From an uncultured Pseudomonadales bacterium (GTDB lineage Bacteria > Pseudomonadota > Gammaproteobacteria > Pseudomonadales > Pseudohongiellaceae), in assembly GCA_943842505.1 (NCBI GenBank), contig CALTDI010000014.1:1-64000 (forward strand): a stretch of 64,000 nucleotides of DNA, given 5' to 3'. The position numbers and the translations under genes were made by a program. The notes beneath the pieces are model-generated. The model ran no database searches, had not been told where the DNA came from, and was given only the letters and a program-made list of their open reading frames with translations. Numbering within the stretch: the first letter of the stretch is position 1; every line of letters starts with the position of its first letter. This document shows positions 1 through 9,088 of the stretch, in pieces.

Positions 1-623
1 GATGTGATCATGAAGCTGAAGCCATTCTTGGAAAGAGAAATGTTGTAGTCTATGTAGTCACCCGGTACGCCGTTAAAGGCCTCGGAGAAATCGCCTTCGT
101 GGCGACCAATATGAAAACCCAGCTCGATACCGTCGCCCACTTCGGTTGTGTAATCGGCATACAGATAAGTCGCTTCACCAAAGCCAAAGTCTTGACCTGG
201 GCCTTCATCGGCTTCGGTATTTGCCAAGACATTCAACCCAAGAGTGAAGGCGCCAAAACCGATTGAGCCATAAACTTCGCCGAAGTCGAATTCTGCTTCT
301 GCGTCATAGTTGTAGTAAAGGTAACCGATGTCGTAGCTGATTCCGCCCGCTTCACCAGCGAAGCCGCCATACATGTCGTGCTCGTAGGAGTAGACATCGT
401 CTGCTGCATAGCTCACGTTTGAAGCCCAAGTTCCAATGTAGAAACCACTGTCAGCCGCGTAGTCGATTCCGCCGGAGATAGCAGCTTCGTTTACTGACTG
501 AGTTAGACCGCGCCAGATGTAGTTGTTGGAAGCAGCGAAGTTAGCTGTCCATTCGTCCGCTTGTACTGTGCCAGCTGAAAGCAATAGTCCCGCCGCGGCG
601 AGTGAAAGAATTCGTGAGTTCAT
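1..623 (-). CDS. TorF-like putative porin, 3' end cut off by the window
   Basis: The reading frame starts at ATG 623 and runs off the left edge, giving about 207 residues. It begins with a clear signal peptide ending in VQA, cleaved near residue 22. The mature part opens with NNYIWRGLTQS, the usual start of the TorF/TIGR02001 family of predicted outer-membrane beta-barrels, followed by alternating aromatic and glycine-rich strands (ISYDIGYLYYNYD, FTLGLNVLAN). Family members are usually about 220-250 residues, so only the last strands are missing. The start is supported by an AAGGGAT ribosome site. Its role is probably passive diffusion across the outer membrane; the substrate is unknown. Confidence 0.85.
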   Translation of the reverse strand, partial: MNSRILSLAAAGLLLSAGTVQADEWTANFAASNNYIWRGLTQSVNEAAISGGIDYAADSGFYIGTWASNVSYAADDVYSYEHDMYGGFAGEAGGISYDIGYLYYNYDAEAEFDFGEVYGSIGFGAFTLGLNVLANTEADEGPGQDFGFGEATYLYADYTTEVGDGIELGFHIGRHEGDFSEAFNGVPGDYIDYNISLSKNGFSFMIT

Positions 624-1066
624 GTCTTGTATTATCCCTTTGTTGATAGTGGTGAGGGGTGATCAGTTCCACCCGCTACAGGGTGTTTTGCAAGAGCTGT
701 GCCAATGATGGGAGGCCTCTAATTCTTGGCGATAGTGCGTTAAAACGGCACTTTTTTGCCCGGAATCGCGCCACATTGGTGCGTCTAATGTGGTGCGCTG
801 CCTCCAAATGGGGCGATAGGGCTTCAGAGCGCAAAGGGTTCGCGCTCTTATTGTTTCTGGGGCTAATAGCTTTCTTAGGGGAGGGGTGTCAGGATAGAAC
901 CTAGATGAATAGTTTCAATTTTTGCTCTAGATTCAGTCTGCGGGTTCTATCCATCGGTGTGCCCGCGAATAAGACAAGACGGACTAGGAACAGGCCCTTT
1001 ATAGGGCCAGTTCCTAGCGTCTGGAGAAACTCTGGACAGAGAAGGAAGTCCGGAGAAATCCCTGGC
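624..1066. other. Intergenic region between porin and FMN oxidase
   Basis: I see no credible gene in this stretch. It should contain the promoter of the leftward porin gene next to 623, and it contains a strong hairpin at 984-1017 downstream of the FMN oxidase. Open frames here have no family resemblance and either overlap the oxidase gene antisense or lack a ribosome site. Confidence 0.5.
984..1017 (-). terminator. Hairpin after the FMN oxidase gene
   Basis: Arms CTAGGAAC at 984-991 and GTTCCTAG at 1010-1017, with an inner pair GGCCCT/AGGGCC and a four-base loop, form a 14-bp stem with one mismatch. It lies 50 bases past the stop of the leftward gene. No strong T-run follows, so it may be a weak terminator or an mRNA-stabilising hairpin. 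Confidence 0.5.
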
Positions 1067-2278
1067 CTACAGTAGTTCTCGACCGAGTCTGCCGCGGGGT
1101 ACTCTATAGCCGGCATCCTGCACATAGTCAGGGCCGATAGAGGCGATAGTCGGGGTACCGCTGCCGCGCATAGTGATAAGCAGCTCTCTGTTGAGCAGAT
1201 CCAATACTCGTTCAACGCCAGCCTGACCGAATGCGCCCAGGCCAAAGCAATAGGGTCGTCCGATACCCACAGCCGAAGCGCCCATTGCCAGCGCCTTATA
1301 GATATCGGTGCCGCGACGAAAACCGCCATCGACGATAATAGGAATTCGGCCGTTCACAGCACTCACGATTTCCGGCAGGCATTCGATAGTACCAAGGCCG
1401 GTTTCTGTGGCGCGACCCCCGTGGTTGGAAACCCAAATAGCATCTGCACCGTACTGAACCGCCAGCGCCGCATCCGCGCCAACCTCAACACCTTTTATAA
1501 CTATGTTCATATTGGTGACTTCTTTCATGCGTGGGATAACACTCCAGGTCATAGCCGCATCCGTTAGCCCGACACCACGCATGTTTAAGCCATCGAACAT
1601 GGGCTTGCTCTGCCCGGTATGGCAGGAGGCGCAGTTGCGCGTATCTTCTCTGATTAGCACCGATTGGGTTTCCGTGTTGCGCCCACCCGGTAAGTCGATG
1701 GTAAGACAAACTGAGGTGCAACCCGCCGCCTCGGCGCGTTGCAGCATTGAGACCGTGTATTCCCAGCGATTGGTAGAATAGAGTTGATGCCAGATAGGCG
1801 CGCCCCTTGCCTCGGAAACCTGCTCCACTGAGGTTGATGATTGTGTAGATAAGACCATGTGATGGCCTTTGGCTGCAGCCGCCCGGGCCGTGCCTAATTC
1901 CGCGTCTGCGTGGTAGGCGCCCTGACTCCCGACCGGGCATAGGAAGATAGGAGAGCTGGCTTCGCTGCCTAGTACATTAACCGATGTGTCTGTTTGGCTG
2001 ACATCTACCAGCCTTCTTGGTCTTATTTGAAAACGCGAAAAGCCAGCTCGGTTCGCTCTCAGGGTAAGGTCGCTGTCGACACCCGTTGAAAGATAGCCTA
2101 AGTGGGCAGGTGGAATTCTTTCTCGCGCTATCGCCTCCATCTCAAAGACATTGATTACCTCGGAGGGGTCAGTGAGTCGCTGGCCCAGCGTTTCTTCTAC
2201 CTCTTGCGCAAAAGCGGAATAGTTTGTAAGTAGGGGGCTGGCTGCTAGAAACTTAAGAAATTCTCGGCGCTGGGTCAT
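1067..2278 (-). CDS. Tat-exported FMN-dependent alpha-hydroxy-acid oxidase/dehydrogenase
   Basis: This 403-residue protein belongs to the FMN-dependent hydroxyacid oxidase family (lactate, glycolate and mandelate oxidation). The start at ATG 2278 is preferred over 2290 because GGAGAG lies just upstream and it places the twin-arginine motif QRREFLK at residues 3-9, so export to the periplasm is likely. Visible family features are the N-terminal HLGYLSTGVDSD segment, IVIKGV (FMN lysine), SNHGGR with catalytic His at about 286, and IIVDGGFRRGTDI with GIGRPY (phosphate site). An odd feature is a CASCH motif at residues 216-220, matching the haem-c attachment signature CxxCH. Periplasmic location and this motif suggest a dehydrogenase passing electrons to the respiratory chain rather than O2. 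The substrate is unknown. Confidence 0.85.
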   Translation of the reverse strand: MTQRREFLKFLAASPLLTNYSAFAQEVEETLGQRLTDPSEVINVFEMEAIARERIPPAHLGYLSTGVDSDLTLRANRAGFSRFQIRPRRLVDVSQTDTSVNVLGSEASSPIFLCPVGSQGAYHADAELGTARAAAAKGHHMVLSTQSSTSVEQVSEARGAPIWHQLYSTNRWEYTVSMLQRAEAAGCTSVCLTIDLPGGRNTETQSVLIREDTRNCASCHTGQSKPMFDGLNMRGVGLTDAAMTWSVIPRMKEVTNMNIVIKGVEVGADAALAVQYGADAIWVSNHGGRATETGLGTIECLPEIVSAVNGRIPIIVDGGFRRGTDIYKALAMGASAVGIGRPYCFGLGAFGQAGVERVLDLLNRELLITMRGSGTPTIASIGPDYVQDAGYRVPRGRLGRELL

Positions 2279-2478
2279 GCTGCTCTCCAATCAGGGCTTG
2301 TCTTTTATGCGATTAATTTTCTTTGTAATGATTAGATAAAGCTATAGCTGTCCGGCGCGATTGTCTAGTAGTAGAGGTGGGTAATTTACTTGCTGATTTT
2401 CAACAGTTAAGGTGATTGAGCGGGGCAGGCATAGGCCCTTGCCCCGGGTTTCACTGTAGTGTGGTTGTTGATAGTGGC

Positions 2479-2484
2479 TATAAT
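2479..2484 (+). promoter_or_regulatory. Candidate -10 box for the TauE/SafE gene
   Basis: TATAAT preceded by TGGC lies 31 bases before the TauE/SafE start codon. A matching -35 element is not clear, so this is only a candidate. Confidence 0.35.
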
Positions 2485-2514
2485 GCAGTGCTAACAATAC
2501 TGGTGTAGGGCTTT

Positions 2515-3288
2515 ATGGAACTGGCAATAATTTGCCTAGCTGCTTTCATCGCTTCCGGCTTAACCTTGTTCTCTGGCTTCGGTCTGGGAACTTTGTTAAT
2601 GCCTGTTGTCGCTGTATTCTTTCCTCTGGAAGTAGCCATAGCGATGACGGCGGTGGTGCATCTTGCAAACAATCTCTTCAAGTTGCTTCTGCTCGGCCGC
2701 GGAGCAGACGCCCGGGTATTGTTGCGCTTCGGTATCCCGGCGGTGCTATTCGCCTGGATAGGTGCAGCCTTGCTCGTCGATCTGTCTGTAGAGGATGCCG
2801 CAATAGAGTATTCCCTGTTAGGCCACACTATGAGCACCTCTGGTCTGAATCTCATTCTAGGCATCCTAGTGCTGCTCTTTGTTGTGTTGGAACTGCTGCC
2901 AGTGATGGGCCGAATATCCTTCGATTCGAAATATTTGCCGCTAGGTGGGGTCCTAAGTGGTTTCTTCGGTGGCCTCTCGGGTCATCAGGGGGCGTTCCGA
3001 AGTATGTTTCTGATAAAGGCAAATCTCAGCAAGGAGGCATTCATAGCGACCGGCGTACTTATCGCCGTCCTCGTGGATATGACTCGATTGCTAGTCTACG
3101 GTATCGATCTATTCAGCGAGCGTCAGGAAATCGATTGGGTCGTAGTAGCCGCGGCAAGTCTTTCTGCATTTATCGGGGCGTTTCTCGGTAGGCGCTTACT
3201 AAAGAAGATTACCCTGCGCTCGGTTCAGCTACTGGTCAGCGCCATGTTGGCACTGATAGCGATTGGGTTAATATTTGGTCTTATCTAG
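2515..3288 (+). CDS. Sulfite exporter TauE/SafE family membrane protein
   Basis: The 257-residue product is hydrophobic throughout, with seven or eight predicted membrane spans. It has the family's typical glycine-rich N-terminal half (FIASGLTLFSGFGLGTLLMP) and the second-half repeat GVLSGFFGGLSGHQGAFRS. The length matches the family (about 240-270). Members move organosulfur compounds, sulfite or related anions across the inner membrane, but most are unassigned and nothing next to this gene points to a substrate. It is divergent from the FMN oxidase on the left. Confidence 0.85.
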   Translation: MELAIICLAAFIASGLTLFSGFGLGTLLMPVVAVFFPLEVAIAMTAVVHLANNLFKLLLLGRGADARVLLRFGIPAVLFAWIGAALLVDLSVEDAAIEYSLLGHTMSTSGLNLILGILVLLFVVLELLPVMGRISFDSKYLPLGGVLSGFFGGLSGHQGAFRSMFLIKANLSKEAFIATGVLIAVLVDMTRLLVYGIDLFSERQEIDWVVVAAASLSAFIGAFLGRRLLKKITLRSVQLLVSAMLALIAIGLIFGLI

Positions 3289-3371
3289 ATTTACTTGTTA
3301 TTGTTATAGATCGCCTATTATTGCTAATACAGCAATTCCTATGAATAGAATCTTTCGCAGAAGGGACGCCA

Positions 3372-4499
3372 ATGCCTAGTTCACTCGCCTCGATTTCCCT
3401 GGCTACCTTGCTCTCGGTAGCGACAAGCTCACTGTTAGCCCAGGCTGATGACTTCACCTTCTATTCCGATCTAGCGCAGGACTGGTACGAGGGTGGTGAC
3501 TATTTCGAATGGACTTCGACTACCGAGAATAATAATGAAGCAAAGCTCAACGTGTTCTATCAAACCTTCGGCGATAGCAGCAATCCACAGCTGCTGATCG
3601 TTCATGGCTTCCCAAACTCCAGTTTCGACTTCTACAAGTTAATCCCGCTGCTGCAAGACGACTACTATATCGCCGCGCTGGATTTCCCGGGTTCGGGGTT
3701 TTCAGATAAGCCACTCGATGGTTTCAGCTACATGCTCGAAGACAACGCCATGCTGCTAGACTATTTCGTGCGCGAGGTCGTTGAGTTCGATGATTTCGCG
3801 CTTTTCACGCACGACCGCGGCGTCAGCATTGGCCTGGCTTTTCTTGGGAATTATTTGGACGAGCCGAATCCGGACTACAACATTAACTATCATTTCCTCT
3901 CCAATAGCGGAATGTTTCTTCCTCTGGCGAATTTGGTGCCGTTTCAGTTCGCCTTACTAGATGCCCAAAGAGGCCCTGCATTAATAGCGTCTCGCAAGGC
4001 GGCGCCGCGAATGACTGAGGGAAACCCGGAGTCACTAGCCTATTCGGATATTTTTAAGTTTAACGATGGCGACAGTGCGCTACTGCACGTTGGCAGATAC
4101 CTGCTAGAGCGCGCGGAGAATGAATTTCGTTGGCTGGATAATTTAAGTCGAAGTCCAATACCGGTTGCCTACATGTGGGGATTGTTAGATGACATCAATC
4201 CAATACGAATACCTAACTATGTCTGGCTGACATATCTAAACGAGCGAGATGTTGAAAGCTCTTTCTGGATACTGCCCACCGCGGGGCATTACCCGCAGCG
4301 TGAGAAGCCGGTCGAGGTTGCAAAGATTGTTCGCGCTGCATTAAATGGCGAGGTGCCCGATCGCGCCGGGGAGAGTGATTTCATGCGCAGTTATGGCAGT
4401 CGGCGAGAAGCGGAGGATGGGGTCTTTGTCGGGCATTCCGAGGTAAGAAAAATGGAATTTCCAAGCTCCATTATTTACACACCCGAAGGCTATCAATAA
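3372..4499 (+). CDS. Exported alpha/beta hydrolase, haloalkane dehalogenase/epoxide hydrolase type
   Basis: The 375-residue protein starts with a signal peptide (cleaved near LLAQA, residue 25) and then shows an alpha/beta hydrolase fold. Oxyanion-hole motif HGFPNSSFDF is near residue 76. The nucleophile elbow is THDRGVSIG with Asp148, so the nucleophile is aspartate as in epoxide hydrolases and haloalkane dehalogenases rather than serine. A candidate acid lies in WGLLDDINP and the catalytic histidine is His306 in AGHYPQ. AAGGGA precedes the start. Export to the periplasm is less common for this group. The C-terminal 60 residues beyond the fold are unassigned. The next gene follows by 70 bases and may be cotranscribed. 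Confidence 0.8.
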   Translation: MPSSLASISLATLLSVATSSLLAQADDFTFYSDLAQDWYEGGDYFEWTSTTENNNEAKLNVFYQTFGDSSNPQLLIVHGFPNSSFDFYKLIPLLQDDYYIAALDFPGSGFSDKPLDGFSYMLEDNAMLLDYFVREVVEFDDFALFTHDRGVSIGLAFLGNYLDEPNPDYNINYHFLSNSGMFLPLANLVPFQFALLDAQRGPALIASRKAAPRMTEGNPESLAYSDIFKFNDGDSALLHVGRYLLERAENEFRWLDNLSRSPIPVAYMWGLLDDINPIRIPNYVWLTYLNERDVESSFWILPTAGHYPQREKPVEVAKIVRAALNGEVPDRAGESDFMRSYGSRREAEDGVFVGHSEVRKMEFPSSIIYTPEGYQ

Positions 4500-4569
4500 A
4501 GTTTGAGCAACTACGTTGCTCTCAGTCCAGATTGCTGCGCGCAGCAAGTATCGAAACATCGAGGCTTAC

Positions 4570-5550
4570 ATGAAAAATAAGATCAATCTACTCGCCTTGC
4601 TTGTCATAGTTCTATCGGCGAGCTATGCCAATGGGGCAGAGAACTACGTGCCGCCAAAAACCTCATTCGGAGTGCCGGATGTGCAGGGCATCTGGACCTA
4701 TGAGACCAGGACTTCTCTGCAAAGACCGGAAGTCTATGGGGACCAATTAGAGATAGACGAAGAGACGATGCTGGCAACGATGATCTCCACTGAGGAATAC
4801 AACGAATTTCTCGCGGAGACTGGCGCCGAGGGCCCCACCGGTGGCGCCGTAGGAGCCTACAACGACTTTTGGTTCGCGCCCGGCAATGCCTTGGCATTCA
4901 TGAATGGCATGTACAGGACATCCCTCATCATCGATCCCGCCGATGGCCAGATTCCCTGGAAGGACGGCGGCCAGGAGATTCGACAGGCGCAGCGTGAGAG
5001 CCTGCTAATGGGCAGGGATAGAAGCGATGGCCCCGAGGGAAGAGGGCTTGCTGATCGTTGCCTGGTCAGTTATGCATCGACCATGCCCTTCGTAAGCAGC
5101 TTCTACAACAATAATATGCAGATTGTGCAGTCTCCTACCCACGTCATGTTATTGGCAGAGATGGTGCACAACGTTCGCGTGGTGCGTATCGATCAAGATT
5201 TCCGTAACCTGCCCTTCAAGCAATGGCTGGGAGACTCAATCGGCTACTACGAGGGCGATACCCTGATCGTTGTCACCAAGGACTTCAATCCCTGGCAGAT
5301 AAAGGAATATCTAATCTCGGAGAATGTGACCTTAACCGAGCGCTTCACCCGTATCGCAGACGACAGAATCAACTACTCCTTCACTATCGATGATCCCGAG
5401 CTCTACAGCCAGCCATGGACTGCAGAAATGCCCATGACCAGCCTGAATGAGCAGATGTATGAATATGCCTGTCATGAGGGTAATTATTCACTGCCGGCGA
5501 TTCTGGCTGGTGCCAGGCGCGGAGAAATGGATGAGGCGGCGAGTCGGTAG
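4570..5550 (+). CDS. Secreted conserved protein of unknown function (copy 1 of 2)
   Basis: I chose ATG 4570, preceded by GAGG, which gives 326 residues beginning with a signal peptide (cleavage near ANGAEN). No catalytic family is recognised. Conserved landmarks, shared with the protein at 14910-15887, are PDVQGIWTYETRTSLQRP near the mature N terminus, GAYNDFWF, SLIIDPADGQIP, a central DRCLV, VRVVRIDQDF, WLGDSIGYYEGDTLIV, LTERFTRI and a C-terminal YEYACHEGNYSL. The regular WxGDSxxxWEGDxL strand pattern suggests a beta-rich periplasmic protein. Both copies sit in oxidoreductase-rich stretches. Function is unknown. Confidence 0.8.
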   Translation: MKNKINLLALLVIVLSASYANGAENYVPPKTSFGVPDVQGIWTYETRTSLQRPEVYGDQLEIDEETMLATMISTEEYNEFLAETGAEGPTGGAVGAYNDFWFAPGNALAFMNGMYRTSLIIDPADGQIPWKDGGQEIRQAQRESLLMGRDRSDGPEGRGLADRCLVSYASTMPFVSSFYNNNMQIVQSPTHVMLLAEMVHNVRVVRIDQDFRNLPFKQWLGDSIGYYEGDTLIVVTKDFNPWQIKEYLISENVTLTERFTRIADDRINYSFTIDDPELYSQPWTAEMPMTSLNEQMYEYACHEGNYSLPAILAGARRGEMDEAASR

Positions 5551-5667
5551 CGTCTTAGCCCCCTAGAGTGACTAGCCAAGCATCGCCAACGCTAAACCGT
5601 ATTAAATGACCTCCCTTGTCGCCTAACTGGCTGATTTTAGGTAGAATCTTGCCCCCCGAGATAGAAA

Positions 5668-5708
5668 AGCGCTGCCCGGCAAAGTGCGGGCACTAAAGAC
5701 TGGGCGCT
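5668..5708 (+). promoter_or_regulatory. Structured leader upstream of pycA
   Basis: Nested arms AGCGC (5668-5672) with GCGCT (5704-5708), and TGCCCG (5673-5678) with CGGGCA (5687-5692), lie about 20 bases before pycA. They could fold into a hairpin in the 5' leader. Whether this regulates pyruvate carboxylase is speculation. Confidence 0.3.
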
Positions 5709-5729
5709 GAAATTACGGACCCGAAAGAC

Positions 5730-7157
5730 ATGAGTAATCGGCAGATCAAGAAATTGCTAATAGCCAACCGCGGCGAAATCGCCGTGCGCATAGTCCGCGC
5801 CTGTGCCGAGATGGGTATTCGCTCGGTTGCCATCTATACAGAGCCAGACCGCTATGGGCTATTCGTTAAACGCGCCGATGAGTCTTATTCTCTTGGGGAC
5901 GATCCCCTGGCAGGCTATCTAAACCCAGCGCGAATTGTGAATCTGGCGGTTGAGACTGGCTGCGATGCGTTGCATCCCGGCTATGGTTTTCTTTCCGAGA
6001 ACCCCGAACTTGCGCGACTGTGCGAAGAAAAGAATATTGCCTATGTTGGGCCATCCTCCGAGGTCATTCATCGCATGGGTGATAAGACCGAGGCGCGCAC
6101 CGCCATGACGCAAGCGGGCGTTCCGGTGACGCCGGGTTCCGATGGCAACCTTGCCAATATAGAGGAGGCTCTTGTTCAAGCGGAGCGGGTAGGCTACCCG
6201 GTGATGATTAAGGCAACATCCGGGGGTGGTGGCCGCGGTATTCGCCGCTGTGACGATGCAGAAGACTTGAAGAGCCAATACCCGCGTGTGATCTCCGAGG
6301 CAACCAAGGCCTTCGGGTCGGCCGAGGTCTTTCTCGAAAAATGCATAATCAATCCCAAGCATATTGAAGTTCAGGTTCTCGGTGATTCGCAGGGTAATGT
6401 CGTTCATCTGTATGAGCGCGATTGTTCGATTCAGCGCCGCAATCAGAAACTGATTGAGATCGCTCCCAGTCCGCAGATATCAGAGGAGCAGCGTAGCTAT
6501 CTTGGCGAGATGGCGGTTGCCGCCGCGCGTTATGTCGGCTATGAAAGCGCAGGGACTGTGGAGTTTTTGCTGAGTGGCGAAGACATCTATTTCATGGAGA
6601 TGAATACCCGAATTCAGGTAGAGCATACGATCACCGAACAGATTACCGGTGTCGATATCGTGCGCGAGCAGATTCGGGTCGCCGAGGGCAAAGAGCTCAG
6701 CTATAAACAGGAAGACATCAGTTATCGTGGCTACGCCATGCAATTCCGTATTAATGCGGAGGATCCGAAGAACGACTTCCTTCCCTCTTTTGGGCGCATA
6801 ACACACTACTATGCTCCCGGTGGTCCCGGTGTTCGAGTCGATACCGCTATCTATACTGGCTATGAGATTCCTCCTTATTATGACTCCATGTGTCTCAAGC
6901 TCGTAGTCTGGGCCTTAACCTGGGAGGAAGTCATCGCAAGAGGGCAGCGGGCAATAGATGATATGCGCCTGCACGGTATTCGTACGACGGCGGCTTACTA
7001 CAAACAGATACTCGCCCATGAATCATTTCGGCAGCGGGAATTCGATACGAGTTTCGTGCCCGAGCATCCGGAACTATTAAACTATTCTGATAAGCGTCAT
7101 CCTAGCGAAGTTGCTCTGGCTCTGGCCGCTGCTGTTGCAGCCTATTCAGGCTGGTAA
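5730..7157 (+). CDS. pycA: Pyruvate carboxylase subunit A (biotin carboxylase)
   Basis: A 475-residue biotin carboxylase that uses ATP and bicarbonate to carboxylate biotin. N-terminal domain LLIANRGEIAVRI, then the ATP-grasp loop ATSGGGGRGIR near residue 165, the ERDCSIQRRNQKL segment and the active-site block MNTRIQVEHTITEQITG. The length is typical for the stand-alone subunit. The gene lies 29 bases ahead of the carboxyltransferase/biotin-carrier gene and no accBC- or oadBG-type partners are present, so a two-subunit (A4B4-type) pyruvate carboxylase making oxaloacetate is the best reading. Assignment as acetyl-CoA carboxylase AccC is less likely because of the partner. Confidence 0.92.
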   Translation: MSNRQIKKLLIANRGEIAVRIVRACAEMGIRSVAIYTEPDRYGLFVKRADESYSLGDDPLAGYLNPARIVNLAVETGCDALHPGYGFLSENPELARLCEEKNIAYVGPSSEVIHRMGDKTEARTAMTQAGVPVTPGSDGNLANIEEALVQAERVGYPVMIKATSGGGGRGIRRCDDAEDLKSQYPRVISEATKAFGSAEVFLEKCIINPKHIEVQVLGDSQGNVVHLYERDCSIQRRNQKLIEIAPSPQISEEQRSYLGEMAVAAARYVGYESAGTVEFLLSGEDIYFMEMNTRIQVEHTITEQITGVDIVREQIRVAEGKELSYKQEDISYRGYAMQFRINAEDPKNDFLPSFGRITHYYAPGGPGVRVDTAIYTGYEIPPYYDSMCLKLVVWALTWEEVIARGQRAIDDMRLHGIRTTAAYYKQILAHESFRQREFDTSFVPEHPELLNYSDKRHPSEVALALAAAVAAYSGW

Positions 7158-7186
7158 TCAGCACAGTATTGGCAGGAGAATTAAGC

Positions 7187-8986
7187 ATGAGCAAGGCTAA
7201 ATCCATTCAGGTGACCGATGTTATTTTGCGTGATGCGCATCAATCATTGATCGCCACACGCATGCGTACCGAAGATATGCTGCCTATCTGTCAGCAACTC
7301 GATGACGTCGGTTACTGGTCGCTTGAAGTTTGGGGTGGTGCAACCTTCGATGCCTGTATTCGATTTCTCAAGGAAGACCCTTGGGAGCGGCTGCAGAAGC
7401 TTAGGGAGGCACTTCCGAATACGCGTTTACAGATGCTGCTCAGAGGCCAGAATCTGCTGGGCTATAGGCACTACGCCGATGATGTAGTAACAGCCTTTGT
7501 GCAGAAGTCTGCGGAAAATGGCATCGATGTTTTTCGTGTGTTCGATGCCTTGAATGATTTGCGTAATGTCGAAACGGCTATGAAGGCTGTTAAAGATGCG
7601 GGCAAGCATGCGCAGGGAACTATCTGTTTTACTACTAGCCCGGTGCATACCGCCGAGCTCTATGTGGAGCAGGCGCGACAGCTACAAAATATGGGTGCCG
7701 ACTCCATCGTCATAAAAGATATGGCAGGACTCCTGACCCCTTACGGAACTTATGAATTGGTCAAAGCGATAAAAGACGCTGTGCCTCTGGATCTTGCGAT
7801 TCATAGCCATTCCACTTCTGGTCTTGCTCCCCTGTGTCAACTCAAGGCGGTGGAGGCAGGTGCAGACCGAATCGATACTTCTATCTCTGCTTTTGCCGGC
7901 GGCACCTCGCATCCTTCAACCGAGGCTCAAGTTGCAGCACTTAAAGATAGCGCCTATGACACGGGCTTGGATCTTACAAAACTTACCGCCATCGATGACT
8001 ATTTTCGTGAGGTGAGGAAAAAGTATCAGCAGTTCGAGAGTGAATTTACGCGAGAAGATATCTCGGTACAGATCAATCAAGTGCCGGGCGGCATGATGTC
8101 GAATCTGGCGAATCAGTTGAAAGAGCAGAACGCGCTCGATCGCATTCGCGAAGTGTTCGATGAAATTCCCAGAGTCCGTGAGGATCTAGGCTTTCCTCCA
8201 TTGGTGACTCCAACCTCACAGATCGTGGGCACGCAGGCAGTCTATAATGTGCTTTCTGGTGAGCGCTACAAGACGATTACGAATGAAGTTAAGCGTTATC
8301 TTCTCGGTGGCTATGGACGTCCGCCGGCTGCAGTAAATGAACAGCTACGCAATAAGGCCATCGGTAAGGAAGCCTATAGTGATGAGCGTCCAGCGGACTC
8401 ACTTAAGCCAGAATTAGAAAAGTTGCGAGCCGAAATTGCCGAGCTTGCGAAGAATGACGAAGATGTTCTGACGTTTGCGATGTTCCCCGACCTCGGTCGA
8501 GAGTACCTGCAGCAGCGGGCCGACGGCACCCTCGAGCCGGAAGCGCTATTACCTCCAAGTAGCGGAGAGCGTCCCAAGGCGTCGATGGCGACAGAGTTCA
8601 AACTCGATGTTCACGGTGAATCCTACGAGGTAGCTATTACCGGTGTCGGAGAGTCGGGAGCTGGCCGTCGTAAGATTTATCTTTCTATGGACGGCATGCC
8701 CGAAGAGGTAATCTTTGAGCCGCTCAATGAATATGTGGCCCAGAAGGGCGACAAGAGAAAGAAGGCTACCGAACCTGGTCATGTCACTGCGGCGATGCCA
8801 GGCAATGTGGTTGAGGTGCTCGTGGCCCAGGGGGATTCAGTCAGTTCCGGTCAGGCGGTTCTAGTCACCGAAGCCATGAAGATGGAAACTGAAATTCACG
8901 CCAATATCGACGGCAAAGTTCTCAGTGTCAATGTCAGTAAAGGCGATCGAATTACTCCGGGCGAGCTGCTGATCGAAATTGGCTAG
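7187..8986 (+). CDS. pycB: Pyruvate carboxylase subunit B (carboxyltransferase plus biotin carrier)
   Basis: Start ATG 7187 has AGGAGA seven bases upstream; the in-frame TTG at 7169 is less likely. The 599-residue protein transfers CO2 from carboxybiotin to pyruvate. Its HMGL-like N-terminal barrel shows VTDVILRDAHQSL, EVWGGATFDACIRFL and LLRGQNLLGYRHY, and metal-site features SHSTSGLA. A PYC/OADA conserved middle domain follows, then a C-terminal biotinyl domain with EAMKMETE and biotinyl Lys565. It resembles oxaloacetate decarboxylase alpha, but no oadB or oadG is nearby, and coupling to pycA supports the carboxylase role. Confidence 0.92.
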   Translation: MSKAKSIQVTDVILRDAHQSLIATRMRTEDMLPICQQLDDVGYWSLEVWGGATFDACIRFLKEDPWERLQKLREALPNTRLQMLLRGQNLLGYRHYADDVVTAFVQKSAENGIDVFRVFDALNDLRNVETAMKAVKDAGKHAQGTICFTTSPVHTAELYVEQARQLQNMGADSIVIKDMAGLLTPYGTYELVKAIKDAVPLDLAIHSHSTSGLAPLCQLKAVEAGADRIDTSISAFAGGTSHPSTEAQVAALKDSAYDTGLDLTKLTAIDDYFREVRKKYQQFESEFTREDISVQINQVPGGMMSNLANQLKEQNALDRIREVFDEIPRVREDLGFPPLVTPTSQIVGTQAVYNVLSGERYKTITNEVKRYLLGGYGRPPAAVNEQLRNKAIGKEAYSDERPADSLKPELEKLRAEIAELAKNDEDVLTFAMFPDLGREYLQQRADGTLEPEALLPPSSGERPKASMATEFKLDVHGESYEVAITGVGESGAGRRKIYLSMDGMPEEVIFEPLNEYVAQKGDKRKKATEPGHVTAAMPGNVVEVLVAQGDSVSSGQAVLVTEAMKMETEIHANIDGKVLSVNVSKGDRITPGELLIEIG

Positions 8987-9088
8987 TTGCTACTCTGTCG
9001 TGTGTCACTAAAACTTTCAAACCGGAAAGCCTCACGTTTGCGATGAATGCGAAAATGAGCGCCCGAATCAGAACACTAATAGGTTTTC

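Noticed and set aside
901..1329. Leftward 142-residue frame
   Set aside because: It overlaps the FMN oxidase gene in another frame of the same strand, has no family resemblance and no ribosome site.
7169..7187. TTG start for pycB at 7169
   Set aside because: The AGGAGA ribosome site lies between this TTG and ATG 7187, so the latter is the start.
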